From JAHEDH01 sp963753285 (GTDB lineage: Bacteria > Actinomycetota > Acidimicrobiia > Spongiisociales > ZC4RG35), in the NCBI GenBank assembly GCA_963753285.1, contig CAVWBT010000002.1, positions 136,093 to 200,092 of the forward strand: a stretch of 64,000 bases of DNA. Direction: 5' to 3'. A model generated the notes under the pieces. That model was not told where the DNA came from. It searched no databases and was given only the letters and a program-made list of their open reading frames with translations. Positions 16,549 to 24,873 of the stretch are shown in pieces (the first letter of the stretch is position 1; every line of letters starts with the position of its first letter). Both the position numbers and the translations under genes were made by a program.

Positions 16549-18390
16549 TCACCGTACGCTTGTTGGCTTCGGATCCCAGAGAAATGCGCGTGGCCCGTAA
16601 TCGGTCCAGCAATAACCAACAACTTGACCGTGCCCGTTGATGTCATTCGCCGTGCATCCCGTCGAGGTGTGGTGTTGGCCCGGGTGCGTTCCGAGATCGG
16701 TCAATGTTCCATCGTTCCATAGAACCGCATGAGACCGACCGTCGACCACGGTCGCCGAGCCGACGACGAGACCCTTGTCGTTGACGGCGAGGGCGGTTGT
16801 CGACGTGCCGCCCATTCCAGGCAGCACGACCATCTCCCCGCGCTCCCATGAGAAGGCCCTAACGCCTTCACCGGGACTCGCCGAAAGCCGGCCGACCACT
16901 CGACCGTGATCATTGATGTCGAGCGCCTCGACCATCTCCCCGGTCGGCGAGAGGATCTCGATCGTGATCCCGTCATCCCACAGAATCGATCCGACCATGG
17001 GGCCACTGAAATCGAGGGCAATGACCTGGTCTCTGTCGTTCATCCGTTGTGGGTGCATGCTCACGCCTGGAATGTCGAGGTAATCGAAGCCTTCCTCGCT
17101 CCAGATGAAGGTTCTCAACCCGGTGTACGGGCCGAACTCCACACCCAAGACCTCGCCCCGGGAGTTGATGTCTCGGGCATCGGACCAGTACACGCCTTCT
17201 TGCTTGATGAGCGTCCACGAGCCGGAATCGAAGATGAACGCCGTTTCGGTGATCTCGGACGTTCTGAACTCCCCGACGATCTGACCCTTGTTGTTGATCG
17301 CCCTGGGCCAGATGAAGTCCGGCTCACCCGGTCCCGGAACGCCGAGATCGACCATGTCACCATCCTCCCAGAGGAACATGTGCCAGCCGCTGTCCGACTT
17401 GGAGTAGCCCACCACCTGGCCATTGTCATTGATGCCTTGGGCGAAGCTGTAGCCGAAGGGACTCGTTCCGAGGGTGCCAAGTTCCACCATTTCATACTCG
17501 GGTTCCGGCTGGCCCTGCAACAGAATCAGGATCTCTTCGGCCGCTGCGGTCAGATTCGCTGCGTCCGCAAACGAGATCTTCTTGCCGGTCTGAGCTCCCA
17601 CCTCATTGATGAAGGCCTCCAAGCGACTCGACGCAGCTCGATCGTTGTTGGTCTGGCTGTCACTCAGAATCGCGATCGCGCCATCGAGCTTGATGGCGAG
17701 ACTGGTCGCCAGACCAGTCGGGAGGCCGAGGCCCTCGACTTGTCCGGCCAGCGCGTCGATCAGAGCCATGGGGTCGATGAGCACTGAGCCTTTCACTTGG
17801 CAAATCGAACCATCCCAAGGAGTCCAGACGGATGCAACGGAACCAGTCTCCCACCGCACGGGGTCCATCGGAATCGCGTTCCCGACTTGGATCGTCGAAC
17901 CGGATGAATCTCGAAGGATCACCGAGAAGCTTGGAGCCGACAAGGGATCGAACAGGTCCAAGGACAGCACACGGACAGACAATCGGTCCCCATAGATGGG
18001 CGATTTCACGGCCCAGAAGTAATGGGTCACCAAGTAGGGATACCCGCTGAACCCCCCTGGGCGAGCGCCGACCGTCACGTCACCGAGCTGAACGCGGACC
18101 GGGTATGCCTCGCCGAAAGCCCACGTCTCGTCTTGGTCGACTGGCACGAGAGGTTCCGGGTAGGCAAACGTCGCCTCGTACACGTCCCCGACGTGGATCC
18201 CGATGCCATCGAACATGCAGTCGGCGAGAACCGGCTGAGGCTCGATCGGATTCTCACGCTGCTCCACCGACTCCACCTGCCAGCGGACACGAAGCTCTCC
18301 TATGCCGGTCGGTAGCTCCTGGGAGTGCGCGGTACGTGGGACCAGCATTGCCAAGAGCGACAAGAGAACGAAGGGCACGGTCTTCTTCAT
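16549..18390 (-). CDS. Secreted HAF-repeat protein with FIMAH-like domain
   Basis: Predicted secreted protein of 613 aa. The signal peptide is MKKTVPFVLLSLLAMLVPRT with probable cleavage after AHS (residue 23). Residues about 215-310 resemble a FIVAR/FIMAH domain (GLGLPTGLATSLAIKLDGA; RLEAFINEVGAQTGKKI). The C-terminal half is a series of about seven HAF-type repeats (GINDNGQVVGYS, AINNKGQIVGEF, DINSRGEVLG, DINDHGRVVGRL, AVNDKGLVVGSA, DINGHGQVVGYC), probably a beta-propeller. ATG 18390 has GGAGG 5 bases upstream. The codon choice and lower GC look different from neighbouring genes, which hints at horizontal acquisition. It is the only gene of this kind in the window. Function unknown; surface binding is a guess. 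Confidence 0.82.
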   Translation of the reverse strand: MKKTVPFVLLSLLAMLVPRTAHSQELPTGIGELRVRWQVESVEQRENPIEPQPVLADCMFDGIGIHVGDVYEATFAYPEPLVPVDQDETWAFGEAYPVRVQLGDVTVGARPGGFSGYPYLVTHYFWAVKSPIYGDRLSVRVLSLDLFDPLSAPSFSVILRDSSGSTIQVGNAIPMDPVRWETGSVASVWTPWDGSICQVKGSVLIDPMALIDALAGQVEGLGLPTGLATSLAIKLDGAIAILSDSQTNNDRAASSRLEAFINEVGAQTGKKISFADAANLTAAAEEILILLQGQPEPEYEMVELGTLGTSPFGYSFAQGINDNGQVVGYSKSDSGWHMFLWEDGDMVDLGVPGPGEPDFIWPRAINNKGQIVGEFRTSEITETAFIFDSGSWTLIKQEGVYWSDARDINSRGEVLGVEFGPYTGLRTFIWSEEGFDYLDIPGVSMHPQRMNDRDQVIALDFSGPMVGSILWDDGITIEILSPTGEMVEALDINDHGRVVGRLSASPGEGVRAFSWERGEMVVLPGMGGTSTTALAVNDKGLVVGSATVVDGRSHAVLWNDGTLTDLGTHPGQHHTSTGCTANDINGHGQVVGYCWTDYGPRAFLWDPKPTSVR

Positions 18391-18435
18391 GACGACCTCC
18401 CTGTGAGGACATTCCAACGCCCCACGTATCCAGTA

Positions 18436-19632
18436 TCAGAGGCTGATGGCGAGCGGGGAAGGGGCGAAAGCCTCATCGTCTGTTGGCGCCACAGAGATTC
18501 GGTCATCTGGATTCGACAACCCCGGCGGGACGGTTCCGACCCGACCCGTTACCTCAATCCGATCCGCTGCGTGCTCAGCTCCAGAGGTTTTCGAGGGAGA
18601 AGCCGCCGGTCCAGAGGTTCTCGAGGGAGTAGCCGCCGCGGTGGTGAGAAGGGCCTCGAGGGAGTCGAGGTCGGTGGGGGCGGTCGGCTGCCAGTCCATC
18701 GTCGTGACCTCGGTGGAGTATCGCTCCGAGAACTGCTTCCGTAGTCGCTGCTGGCGGGCGGATTCGGTCGACCAACGGGCGAGATTCGCCGCCAGCTCGG
18801 GGTCCTCGCCGGGTGCGGTCGCATCGACCCACGAAACGGGCAGAGACCGGTTGAAGATGACCGACGTCGGGTGCTGGGCGTTCGCCGGCAGGTCCCGGAA
18901 GAAGCGGATCGCCTCCCGCATCGGTGTCGGGTCCGCCGTCGTCACGACCAGTGTCTGCGCAGTCGAGAGCGTGCGATCGATCTCCGCCGACGACGCGGCG
19001 ATCCCGTCGTAGGTGGTTCTGAGGTCCATGAGGAACTGCGTCACACGCTCGAAGAGCCCGGCGCCGAGCACGGCATCCGCGATTCGGATTGCCGGCCGGG
19101 CGGCCCGATCGAAGAGGAACCTGCGCCCTGGGAGGCTTCCGCCCGTCAGCCAGCGCAACAGGCGCCCTCCGATGAGATCGGTCATGTTCGCCGGAGCGGT
19201 GAAGAACTCGATGCCCCCGGCAGAAGGTGGCGTGTCGACGACGACCAGGTCCCATGTGCCCTGCTTGACGAAGCCGGTCGCCTCCTCCGCAGCGGCATAC
19301 GACTGGCTTGCCGGGAACTGGCCGGTCGCAGCTTCGAACAAGTCGTTGTTCACGAGCCGGTCGGCGACCGCCGGATCGGCATGGCGGCGGGCGATCCCCT
19401 CCCAGGAGGAAGATGCGTCCAGCATCGCCGCCCACAGCAGCGGCTCCTCTTTGACCTTCGAAGGCTCCGCACCCAGTTCATCGAGACCCAGAGCGTTGGC
19501 GAGGCGACGGGCCGGATCGACGGTCAACACGAGTGTCTCGAGGCCACGGCGGGCGGCGGCGACTCCGATGGCGGCGGACACCGTCGTCTTCCCGACGCCA
19601 CCGCCTCCGGTCACGAGGATCGCAGCCGTCAT
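18436..19632 (-). CDS. ArsA/Get3-like ATPase, second of a pair (BagB-like)
   Basis: P-loop ATPase of the ArsA/Get3 family, 398 aa. Walker A is LVTGGGGVGKTT (residues 6-17); it has G rather than K at the position of the signature intradimer lysine, unlike its partner. VLTVDPARRLANALG is the family Switch I-like block and DLVVVDTPPSAG the Walker B/Switch II. The last 60 residues are low-complexity (TPSRTSGPAASPSKTSG). The ATG overlaps the stop of the upstream ATPase gene (ATGA). The paired arrangement matches Rv3679-Rv3680 (BagA/BagB) of Mycobacterium tuberculosis, which form a Get3-like complex. Substrate here is unknown; arsenite export is unlikely because no arsB or arsR is nearby. Confidence 0.85.
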   Translation of the reverse strand: MTAAILVTGGGGVGKTTVSAAIGVAAARRGLETLVLTVDPARRLANALGLDELGAEPSKVKEEPLLWAAMLDASSSWEGIARRHADPAVADRLVNNDLFEAATGQFPASQSYAAAEEATGFVKQGTWDLVVVDTPPSAGGIEFFTAPANMTDLIGGRLLRWLTGGSLPGRRFLFDRAARPAIRIADAVLGAGLFERVTQFLMDLRTTYDGIAASSAEIDRTLSTAQTLVVTTADPTPMREAIRFFRDLPANAQHPTSVIFNRSLPVSWVDATAPGEDPELAANLARWSTESARQQRLRKQFSERYSTEVTTMDWQPTAPTDLDSLEALLTTAAATPSRTSGPAASPSKTSGAEHAADRIEVTGRVGTVPPGLSNPDDRISVAPTDDEAFAPSPLAISL

Positions 19633-20480
19633 GAGGTCAGCGCTCCCATCGCATCGGCCAACCGGTCGGCGACCACCGTGGCCGACTCGGCACCGAACAG
19701 GAAGGGCAGGTCGAGATGGGTCGGCAGTCGCTCGAGCCAGATCGCCTGTTCGTCGGTCAGGCTGCGATGGAGGTCGGCGGCAGCGGCAGCCAGCCCGGAT
19801 CCCGTGGCGTTGGTCTCGAGCGGAGGCAGTACGCGGTTGGCGAAGATCGATCGGCTCGCCACCACCGGATGGGCGTCGAGCCACTCGAGGGCCTCGATCG
19901 TCTCGGAGGTCGGAAGCTCCTCCGGCACCGAGACGAGGACGAGTTCGGTTGCCGCCGGATCCATCTGGATCTCCCGCATCCACTTCGATTGATCGGCGAC
20001 GCGCCCACTCGAAACCAGACTGGCCATGGTGTTGGCGGCCCCGAGGAACGAGCCGATCTGCCCGGTCGGCGGGCCGTCTGCGACGACCAGGTCCCAGTGC
20101 CCGGTCTTCACCTCCCAGAGCACCTTGCCCATCGTGACGATCTCACGGATCGCGGGGGCGGTCGATGCGAGCACGTCGAATGCGCGCACCGCAGGCGTGA
20201 AGGTCGCGTAGGAGGGGAGTCCGACCTGAATCTGGATGTATTCGACGAGCGCCTTGGACCGATCGATCGAGAGAGCGTGAAGATTGGGCTCGGTCTGTTG
20301 CGGCTTGAACTCCAGCGTCGTCATCCCGAGGTGGGCGCCGAGCCCCATGCCGTTCCCGACCATCGACAGGACGAGGGTGTTCCGACCCGAGCGAGCGGCA
20401 GATTTTGCGATGGCAGCCGCCACGGCGGACTTCCCGACGCCCCCTTTGCCGGAGACCACGATGAACCGCTTGTCCAACAT
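19629..20480 (-). CDS. ArsA/Get3-like ATPase, first of a pair (BagA-like)
   Basis: 283-aa P-loop ATPase with deviant Walker A SGKGGVGKSAV: K12 is the signature lysine and K17 the P-loop lysine. DLVVADGPPTGQIGSFLG is the Walker B/Switch II region. The frame runs 59 codons further upstream, but ATG 20480 gives the family N-terminus (LDKRFIVVSGKGG) and has TAGCCT at 20493-20488, seven bases before it, suggesting a leaderless transcript. Translationally coupled to the second ATPase gene. Divergent from the 72-aa gene at 20585. The probable active unit is a heterodimer of the two proteins, as inferred from the Mycobacterium pair. Confidence 0.85.
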   Translation of the reverse strand: MLDKRFIVVSGKGGVGKSAVAAAIAKSAARSGRNTLVLSMVGNGMGLGAHLGMTTLEFKPQQTEPNLHALSIDRSKALVEYIQIQVGLPSYATFTPAVRAFDVLASTAPAIREIVTMGKVLWEVKTGHWDLVVADGPPTGQIGSFLGAANTMASLVSSGRVADQSKWMREIQMDPAATELVLVSVPEELPTSETIEALEWLDAHPVVASRSIFANRVLPPLETNATGSGLAAAAADLHRSLTDEQAIWLERLPTHLDLPFLFGAESATVVADRLADAMGALTS

Positions 20481-20584
20481 GAGATTGAGGCTAGATCGGG
20501 CCGATGGGGACACCGCATTCACTCGATCCATCAGCCATCGGTCAGCGGATAGGCTTTGGGTGACGCGACGAAACGGACGAAGCA

Positions 20585-20803
20585 ATGGCCGAACTGGATG
20601 TCGATGCGATGATCGAGCGATTCCGCACCCGCGCGGAGGCGGTACGGGACCGCCCACTTCCCCCCGTCGCAGGATCCGAGCGGAAGAAGTTCATCGAACA
20701 GGCAGAAACCGACTACCTGGACTTCGCGCTCGTCGGGAACGCGACCTGGGTGGCAGACGACGAGTACCTCGTCTTGCGCATCCCCCTCAACCCAGGAGAC
20801 TGA
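20585..20803 (+). CDS. Small conserved hypothetical protein (72 aa)
   Basis: Acidic 72-residue protein: MAELDVDAMIERFRTRAEAV, then RPLPPVAGSERKKFIEQAE and TDYLDFALVGNATW. I recall similar unannotated proteins beside the ArsA/Get3-like pair in other actinobacteria, but cannot confirm that here. No membrane segment and no metal-binding motif; probably helical in its first two thirds. A TAGGCT -10 box at 20550-20555 supports its own promoter, divergent from the ATPase pair. Its stop is 3 bp before the first repeat element. Function unknown. Confidence 0.72.
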   Translation: MAELDVDAMIERFRTRAEAVRDRPLPPVAGSERKKFIEQAETDYLDFALVGNATWVADDEYLVLRIPLNPGD

Positions 20804-20806
20804 AAA

Positions 20807-21199
20807 GGGCTCGCTTCGCGTCGCTGCGTGTCCTCCGGCCTGGCGGCTCGAGCGTGTCTTCGAGCCTGGCGGCTCGAGCGTGTCTTCGAGCCTGGCGGCT
20901 CGAGCGTGTCTTCGAGCCTGGCGGCTCGAGCGTGTCTTCGAGCCTGGCGGCTCGAGCGTGTTTCGCCTTCGGCGGGCGTGTCCGCGACCTATCGATGTGG
21001 TGTTTCATCGGGGCGGTCTTGCCCGAGCGCGCTGCACCGTTGCGCCCCGCAGCACGATGATGCACTCACAGCGCGGACACGCTCGCGAAGCGAAGCAACG
21101 CTCTGCGGAGGCCCGCCAGGGGCGGAGCAGATGACACGCTTCGGCCCTCTGGGCCGGATGACACGCTTCGGCCCTCTGGGCCGGATGACACGCTGTGAG
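20807..21199. repeat. Hairpin-unit inverted-arm element, copy A
   Basis: The left arm holds four perfect tandem copies of a 26-bp unit (20852-20877, 20878-20903, 20904-20929, 20930-20955), each containing the hairpin GAGCC-tggc-GGCTC plus a GCGTGTCTT spacer, preceded by a partial unit. The right arm carries the same kind of unit in opposite orientation (21130-21156 and 21157-21183, GATGACACGC plus CGGCCC-tct-GGGCCG). The core holds CGGGGCG (21009-21015) paired with CGCCCCG (21043-21049). The element fills the gap between the convergent 72-aa gene and the ThyX-like gene, beginning 4 bp after one stop and ending about 13 bp before the other. No gene seen inside. Confidence 0.85.
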
Positions 21200-21211
21200 G
21201 GGACGAGCCGC

Positions 21212-22825
21212 TCAGCTCGAACGACGTGCTGCCGCCCTGCGTTCGGCTTCGAGGCGCTCGAGGTCGATGTCGGAGTAGTCGACGAAACGCATCGCCTCGG
21301 CGATGGCGGTGTGCCCGGCCTGTTCTCCGATCAGCCGGTGCATCTCGTGTGCTACCCGGCGGTAGGTCGGGTGGCCCTGCGGCTGGCTGCGGAGCTCGAC
21401 GAGATGGAACGCCTCGCGAGCGTTCATCTCCATCATGAAGCGGATGTTCGCTGCGAAGGGCACGACGTACTGGGCGACGTCGGCACCGAGCTCGTCGTAG
21501 ACGCGCTCGTAGAAGTCTGCCGAAGCCTTCATCAGATCGCTCCACTCGCGCTCGAACCCTGCGTCGACGACATCGGCGGGCGTGTGGAAGCCGAGCCGTG
21601 TGGACAGGCGCTGCCACTCGAGCGTCAGCATTCGGTGACGTTGGAGGTCACGGAACGCTGCGTAGTCGCACACGATGTCGAATCGGTATTGGACCCGCTC
21701 CATGGCGCGTGACGGCTTGTGGCGTCGATTGGTTCGATCGCCGACCAGTGCAGCGATGATCTCGGCGCGCTGGGGATCGGTCATGGCTCGCACTTGGCGC
21801 TGGACCTCGGCATCGGAGATGTGGGTGGCGGCGTAGAGCGCTGCCGCAGCGAGGTCGATCTCGGCGTCGGGGTCCCAGTCGGTGAGTGTCACCGACCAAT
21901 CGGTCGGTTCCGGCTCGCCCTCCAATTCGGCGGCGAGCATCTCGAGGGCATTGCGGTTGTTCTCCATGTACTCGGCGGTCACGACGCCTCGATCGGGGCG
22001 GTCGACGCGAGTCAGGAACGACGGGATGACCTTGCGGAGCTCTCCCAGCATCATGTCGCCGTACTCCCTGGCTTCGGCGAGCGGGCTGGCCATCATGCGG
22101 AGCAGTGCCATCTCGTAGGCCTGTCCCGTCGCGTAGATGCCGACGTTGGACATGGTGGAAGCGGGGAGCAGGCCGCGGGCCGCGTCGCACGCCTTGGCCC
22201 TGATGGTGGCGTTCCAGACCGATGTGGGGTCGTCGGGGTTGCGGGGGAACCGCTCCTCGTAGACCTCACGCATGCCTGCCACGACGCGGCCGTAGGTCTC
22301 GAAGAGCGTGTCCATGTGTGTGAGGTAGTCGGCGTGCAGCTCGGAGCTGGCGATCTCGGGAGGTGTCTGGTACCGGTACCGGTCTCCGAGCGGAACGTCG
22401 TAGTAGATGTAGCGGGTCGACTGTTCGAGGTAGGCGGCGAGCCTGCCCCACTCCAGCACCTTGGTGAGGAGGTTCGAGGCCTGTTCGCAGGCCAGGTGGG
22501 TCCCTCCGAGCTGGGCGACGGAGTCGTCGCCGTATTCGAAGAACACCCGCTGGTAGAGCTGCTCGGCCTTGCGCATGTTGACGAGCGGGTCCTCGTCGCC
22601 GAGTGCCCGGGCGATCCCGGCGATCCCCGTGTCTGCGTCGTCGATGAACTCGTCGAGGAACAGGCGGCGGATCGACTTCGAGGTGCGGCTGTACCGGGCG
22701 AACAGGGCGCCCTTCACGACCTCGGGAAGGTTGATGAGGGCGAACACCGGGAGATCGGTGTTGGTGAAGAACCGATCGAGGATCTGGGTCTCCTCGGGGG
22801 TGAACGGCTCCTTGAAGTAATGCAC
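21212..22825 (-). CDS. ThyX-like protein with two ThyX-related domains
   Basis: 537-aa protein that looks like a tandem duplication of the flavin-dependent thymidylate synthase fold. N-terminal half: YGDDSVAQLGGTHLACEQAS and EQSTRY (134-139). C-terminal half: RHRMLTLEWQRLS (from about residue 396) in place of the ThyX RHRxxSxNExSxRY motif, and NAREAFHLVELRSQPQGH. The motif is therefore degenerate: RHR is kept, but the S/E residues are not where expected. Real ThyX is a homotetramer of about 230-250 aa, so this is about twice the length. Start chosen at GTG 22825 (HYFKEPFTPEE); the frame extends to GTG 22873, where GGAG is too close. Thymidylate synthesis is possible but unproven. Confidence 0.8.
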   Translation of the reverse strand: MHYFKEPFTPEETQILDRFFTNTDLPVFALINLPEVVKGALFARYSRTSKSIRRLFLDEFIDDADTGIAGIARALGDEDPLVNMRKAEQLYQRVFFEYGDDSVAQLGGTHLACEQASNLLTKVLEWGRLAAYLEQSTRYIYYDVPLGDRYRYQTPPEIASSELHADYLTHMDTLFETYGRVVAGMREVYEERFPRNPDDPTSVWNATIRAKACDAARGLLPASTMSNVGIYATGQAYEMALLRMMASPLAEAREYGDMMLGELRKVIPSFLTRVDRPDRGVVTAEYMENNRNALEMLAAELEGEPEPTDWSVTLTDWDPDAEIDLAAAALYAATHISDAEVQRQVRAMTDPQRAEIIAALVGDRTNRRHKPSRAMERVQYRFDIVCDYAAFRDLQRHRMLTLEWQRLSTRLGFHTPADVVDAGFEREWSDLMKASADFYERVYDELGADVAQYVVPFAANIRFMMEMNAREAFHLVELRSQPQGHPTYRRVAHEMHRLIGEQAGHTAIAEAMRFVDYSDIDLERLEAERRAAARRSS

Positions 22826-22902
22826 CGCGGCGATTCTAGGGTCGGCTGCCGGGAGGCCGGTTTGCCGGAACACCTCCAGATGACCGATACGATGAAGCCG
22901 TC

Positions 22903-23178
22903 ATGGATCCCAAGACGTTCATTCGGCTCGCCAGGATCCTGCTGTACGGAACGGCGGTCCTTCTGGCGATGGTACCCCTCCTCGTCCTGCTCGACCTGGC
23001 GGGTGGAGGCTCGGGCTTCGGGTTGTGCCCGACCGGTGTCGACTCGTGTCGGAACCCCTACACCGCCGCCCCCGAGCTCTCTGTGATCCTCACCGTTGCG
23101 CTGGTCGTCGTCCTGGCAGGCGTCAGGGTGACGACCCGGGCGGAGCAGCGTCTCGATCGAAGGAACCGGAAGCGCTGA
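22903..23178 (+). CDS. Small two-helix membrane protein, unknown function
   Basis: 91-residue protein with membrane helices at about 12-32 (LLYGTAVLLAMVPLLVLLDL) and 59-77 (LSVILTVALVVVLAGVRV). A short loop with two cysteines (FGLCPTGVDSCRN) lies between them, and the tail is very basic (RLDRRNRKR). TACGAT at 22888-22893 ends 9 bases before the ATG. It is divergent from the ThyX-like gene, and its last 56 bp overlap the 3' end of the convergent thioesterase gene. No family recognised. Confidence 0.65.
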   Translation: MDPKTFIRLARILLYGTAVLLAMVPLLVLLDLAGGGSGFGLCPTGVDSCRNPYTAAPELSVILTVALVVVLAGVRVTTRAEQRLDRRNRKR

Positions 23179-23617
23179 TTCCGCCGACGGTCGATGACAC
23201 GATGTAGAGACCGCTGGCCTCTGCGGCAACACCTTCGCCGGTTTCCAGCCTGCCAGACAGCTTGAGTCGACGGCCGCTGCGTTCCTCGACCCACCCGACC
23301 GCGGTGATCGTGTCGGTGACGTACAGCGGCCGCCGGAATCGGAGGTTCAGGGTGGCTGTGACCGAGAGCACCCGTTCTTGGAGGATGCCTGCCCACACCA
23401 TCGCCTCGTCGAGCACGGTGGTGGCCAGGCCACCGTGGAGCGTGTCGCCGGCTCCGACGTGCTCGGGGCGAGGGCGGAACACCGCTGTGGCCCGGCGGTC
23501 TTCCCAGTTCCAATCGCCCAGGTGGAGTCCCTGGTCGTTCTTCCGCCCACATGCGAAGCACCGGTCGCCGAACGACTCGCGGACGTGTTCTATCCAGCTG
23601 CGCAGTTCCGGGGTCAT
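23123..23617 (-). CDS. PaaI/hotdog-fold thioesterase family protein
   Basis: 164-aa hotdog protein: FACGRKNDQGLHL at 19-31, then GAGDTLHGGLATTVLDEAM (about 55-73), the hotdog helix with its HGG, followed by TATLNLRFRRPLYVTDTI. These are typical of acyl-CoA thioesterases in the PaaI/DUF4442 group; the acyl substrate cannot be read from sequence. A TACTCT -10 box (23629-23624) lies six bases before the ATG, so the transcript is probably leaderless. It overlaps the convergent 91-aa gene by 56 bp, and its promoter faces away from that of the EamA gene. Confidence 0.82.
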   Translation of the reverse strand: MTPELRSWIEHVRESFGDRCFACGRKNDQGLHLGDWNWEDRRATAVFRPRPEHVGAGDTLHGGLATTVLDEAMVWAGILQERVLSVTATLNLRFRRPLYVTDTITAVGWVEERSGRRLKLSGRLETGEGVAAEASGLYIVSSTVGGISASGSFDRDAAPPGSSP

Positions 23618-23681
23618 GGCGCGAGAGTAGGGCGGTCGGGTCCCGGTCCTCCCGGCGAGCGCTCACTACCGTGCCGGAGCC

Positions 23682-24557
23682 ATGTCCGAGCGTGCCGCCT
23701 ATCTAGCGCTGATCACGGCGTCCCTGCTGTTCGGGACGACCTTCGTCGTCGTCAAAGACGCCGTCGAGACCTTTCCGCCTCTCGCCTTCGTGGGTTGGCG
23801 ATTCGTCATCGGAGCCGCGGTGCTCCTGTTGCTCGCATTCCCCCGCACTCGGGCGATCTGGCGCGACGGAGCGATCGCGGGTTCGTGGTTGCTCGCCGGG
23901 TTCGCATTCCAGACGGCCGGGCTCGTGACCACCGGTGCGTCCAATTCGGCACTGATCACCGGTCTCTACGTCGTGTTCACACCCTTCCTCGGCGCGCTGT
24001 GGCGACGGAGATTCCCGACGTCGTGGGTCGTGATCGCCTCCGTGCTCGCCATGATCGGCATGGCGCTGCTCACGGTCACCGAGGACTTCACGGTCGGGGC
24101 CGGCGACGTGCTGACGCTGCTGTGTGCGGTCGGGTTCGCAGGCCACATCGTCTATCTGTCGATCTCTGCCCATCGACATCCCGTCATCCCATTCACGGCC
24201 GTCCAGCTGGCGGTCACGGGAATCGGCGGGCTCCTGCTGTCGGCGGGATTCGAGGGTCTCCCGATCCCCAGCGATCGGGAGTGGCCATCGTTGATCCTCA
24301 CCGGTGTCGGAGTGAGCGCATTGGCGTTCCTCCTGCAGGTCTGGGCGCAGACGCGAGTCGGTGCAGACCGGGCTGCGATCGTGCTCACCGCCGAGCCGGT
24401 GTTCGGGGTCTTGGCGGCTGCCGTCTTGATCGGCGAGCGCCTCACGATCAGCGGATGGATCGGCGCCGCGCTGATCATGGTGGCGATCCAAGTCGTCCTC
24501 GCCCGTGAGGGCGCCGAGGACGAGAAGGAGGCAGAGGCCATCAGCCCAGCCCACTGA
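23682..24557 (+). CDS. EamA/DMT-superfamily transporter
   Basis: Integral membrane protein of 291 aa with about ten hydrophobic helices in two EamA repeats: first half includes LLFGTTFVVVKDAVETFPPL and FVGWRFVIGAAVLLLLA; second half FTAVQLAVTGIGGLLL and AIVLTAEPVFGVLAAAVLIGERL, the conserved end of the RhaT/YdcZ type. Substrate unknown (amino acids or metabolites are typical). A TACCGT box is at 23667-23672, ten bases before ATG 23682. The stop is followed within 4 bp by repeat element B. Confidence 0.88.
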   Translation: MSERAAYLALITASLLFGTTFVVVKDAVETFPPLAFVGWRFVIGAAVLLLLAFPRTRAIWRDGAIAGSWLLAGFAFQTAGLVTTGASNSALITGLYVVFTPFLGALWRRRFPTSWVVIASVLAMIGMALLTVTEDFTVGAGDVLTLLCAVGFAGHIVYLSISAHRHPVIPFTAVQLAVTGIGGLLLSAGFEGLPIPSDREWPSLILTGVGVSALAFLLQVWAQTRVGADRAAIVLTAEPVFGVLAAAVLIGERLTISGWIGAALIMVAIQVVLAREGAEDEKEAEAISPAH

Positions 24558-24560
24558 GCA

Positions 24561-24821
24561 GGCTCGCTTCGCTGCGTGTCCTCCGGCCTTGGCGGGCTTT
24601 CGCAGAGCGTGTCTTCACTTCGTGAGCGTGTCTGCGGCGTGTGATCGCCGGGACGCTGCGGGGCGTTCTTGATCAGCGTCTCGTCTATTCGCACCCCGGA
24701 GCGATGACAGCGAGGCGGCGCGGACACGCCGCCGAAGGCGAGACACGCTCCGAGCGTCAAGCGAGGAGGACACGCTCAGGCCGCCTGGCCTGAGGATACG
24801 CTCCGATGCGAAGCGAGGTCC
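24561..24821. repeat. Hairpin-unit inverted-arm element, copy B
   Basis: Starts with GGCTCGCTTCGCTGCGTGTC, nearly the same as the start of copy A. The left arm has GCGTGTC units; the right arm has GACACGC units in opposite orientation (AGGCCgcctGGCCT near 24778-24791). The core has CGGGG (24659-24663) facing CCCCG (24694-24698), and shares GGGGCG, TCTTG and CCCCG with copy A. It also holds TTCACTTCGTGAG (24614-24626) and CGCCGAAGGCGA (24729-24740), which border the four-helix-bundle gene in copy C. It fills most of the gap before nth. No gene seen inside. Confidence 0.83.
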
Positions 24822-24873
24822 TCCGCCGGTCAATGGCCAAGGGCCAACAGCGGTAGGCGATAGCCTGCCCGCC

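Noticed and set aside
20852..20955. CRISPR array formed by the 26-bp repeats
   Set aside because: Units are contiguous with no unique spacers, and no cas genes are nearby.
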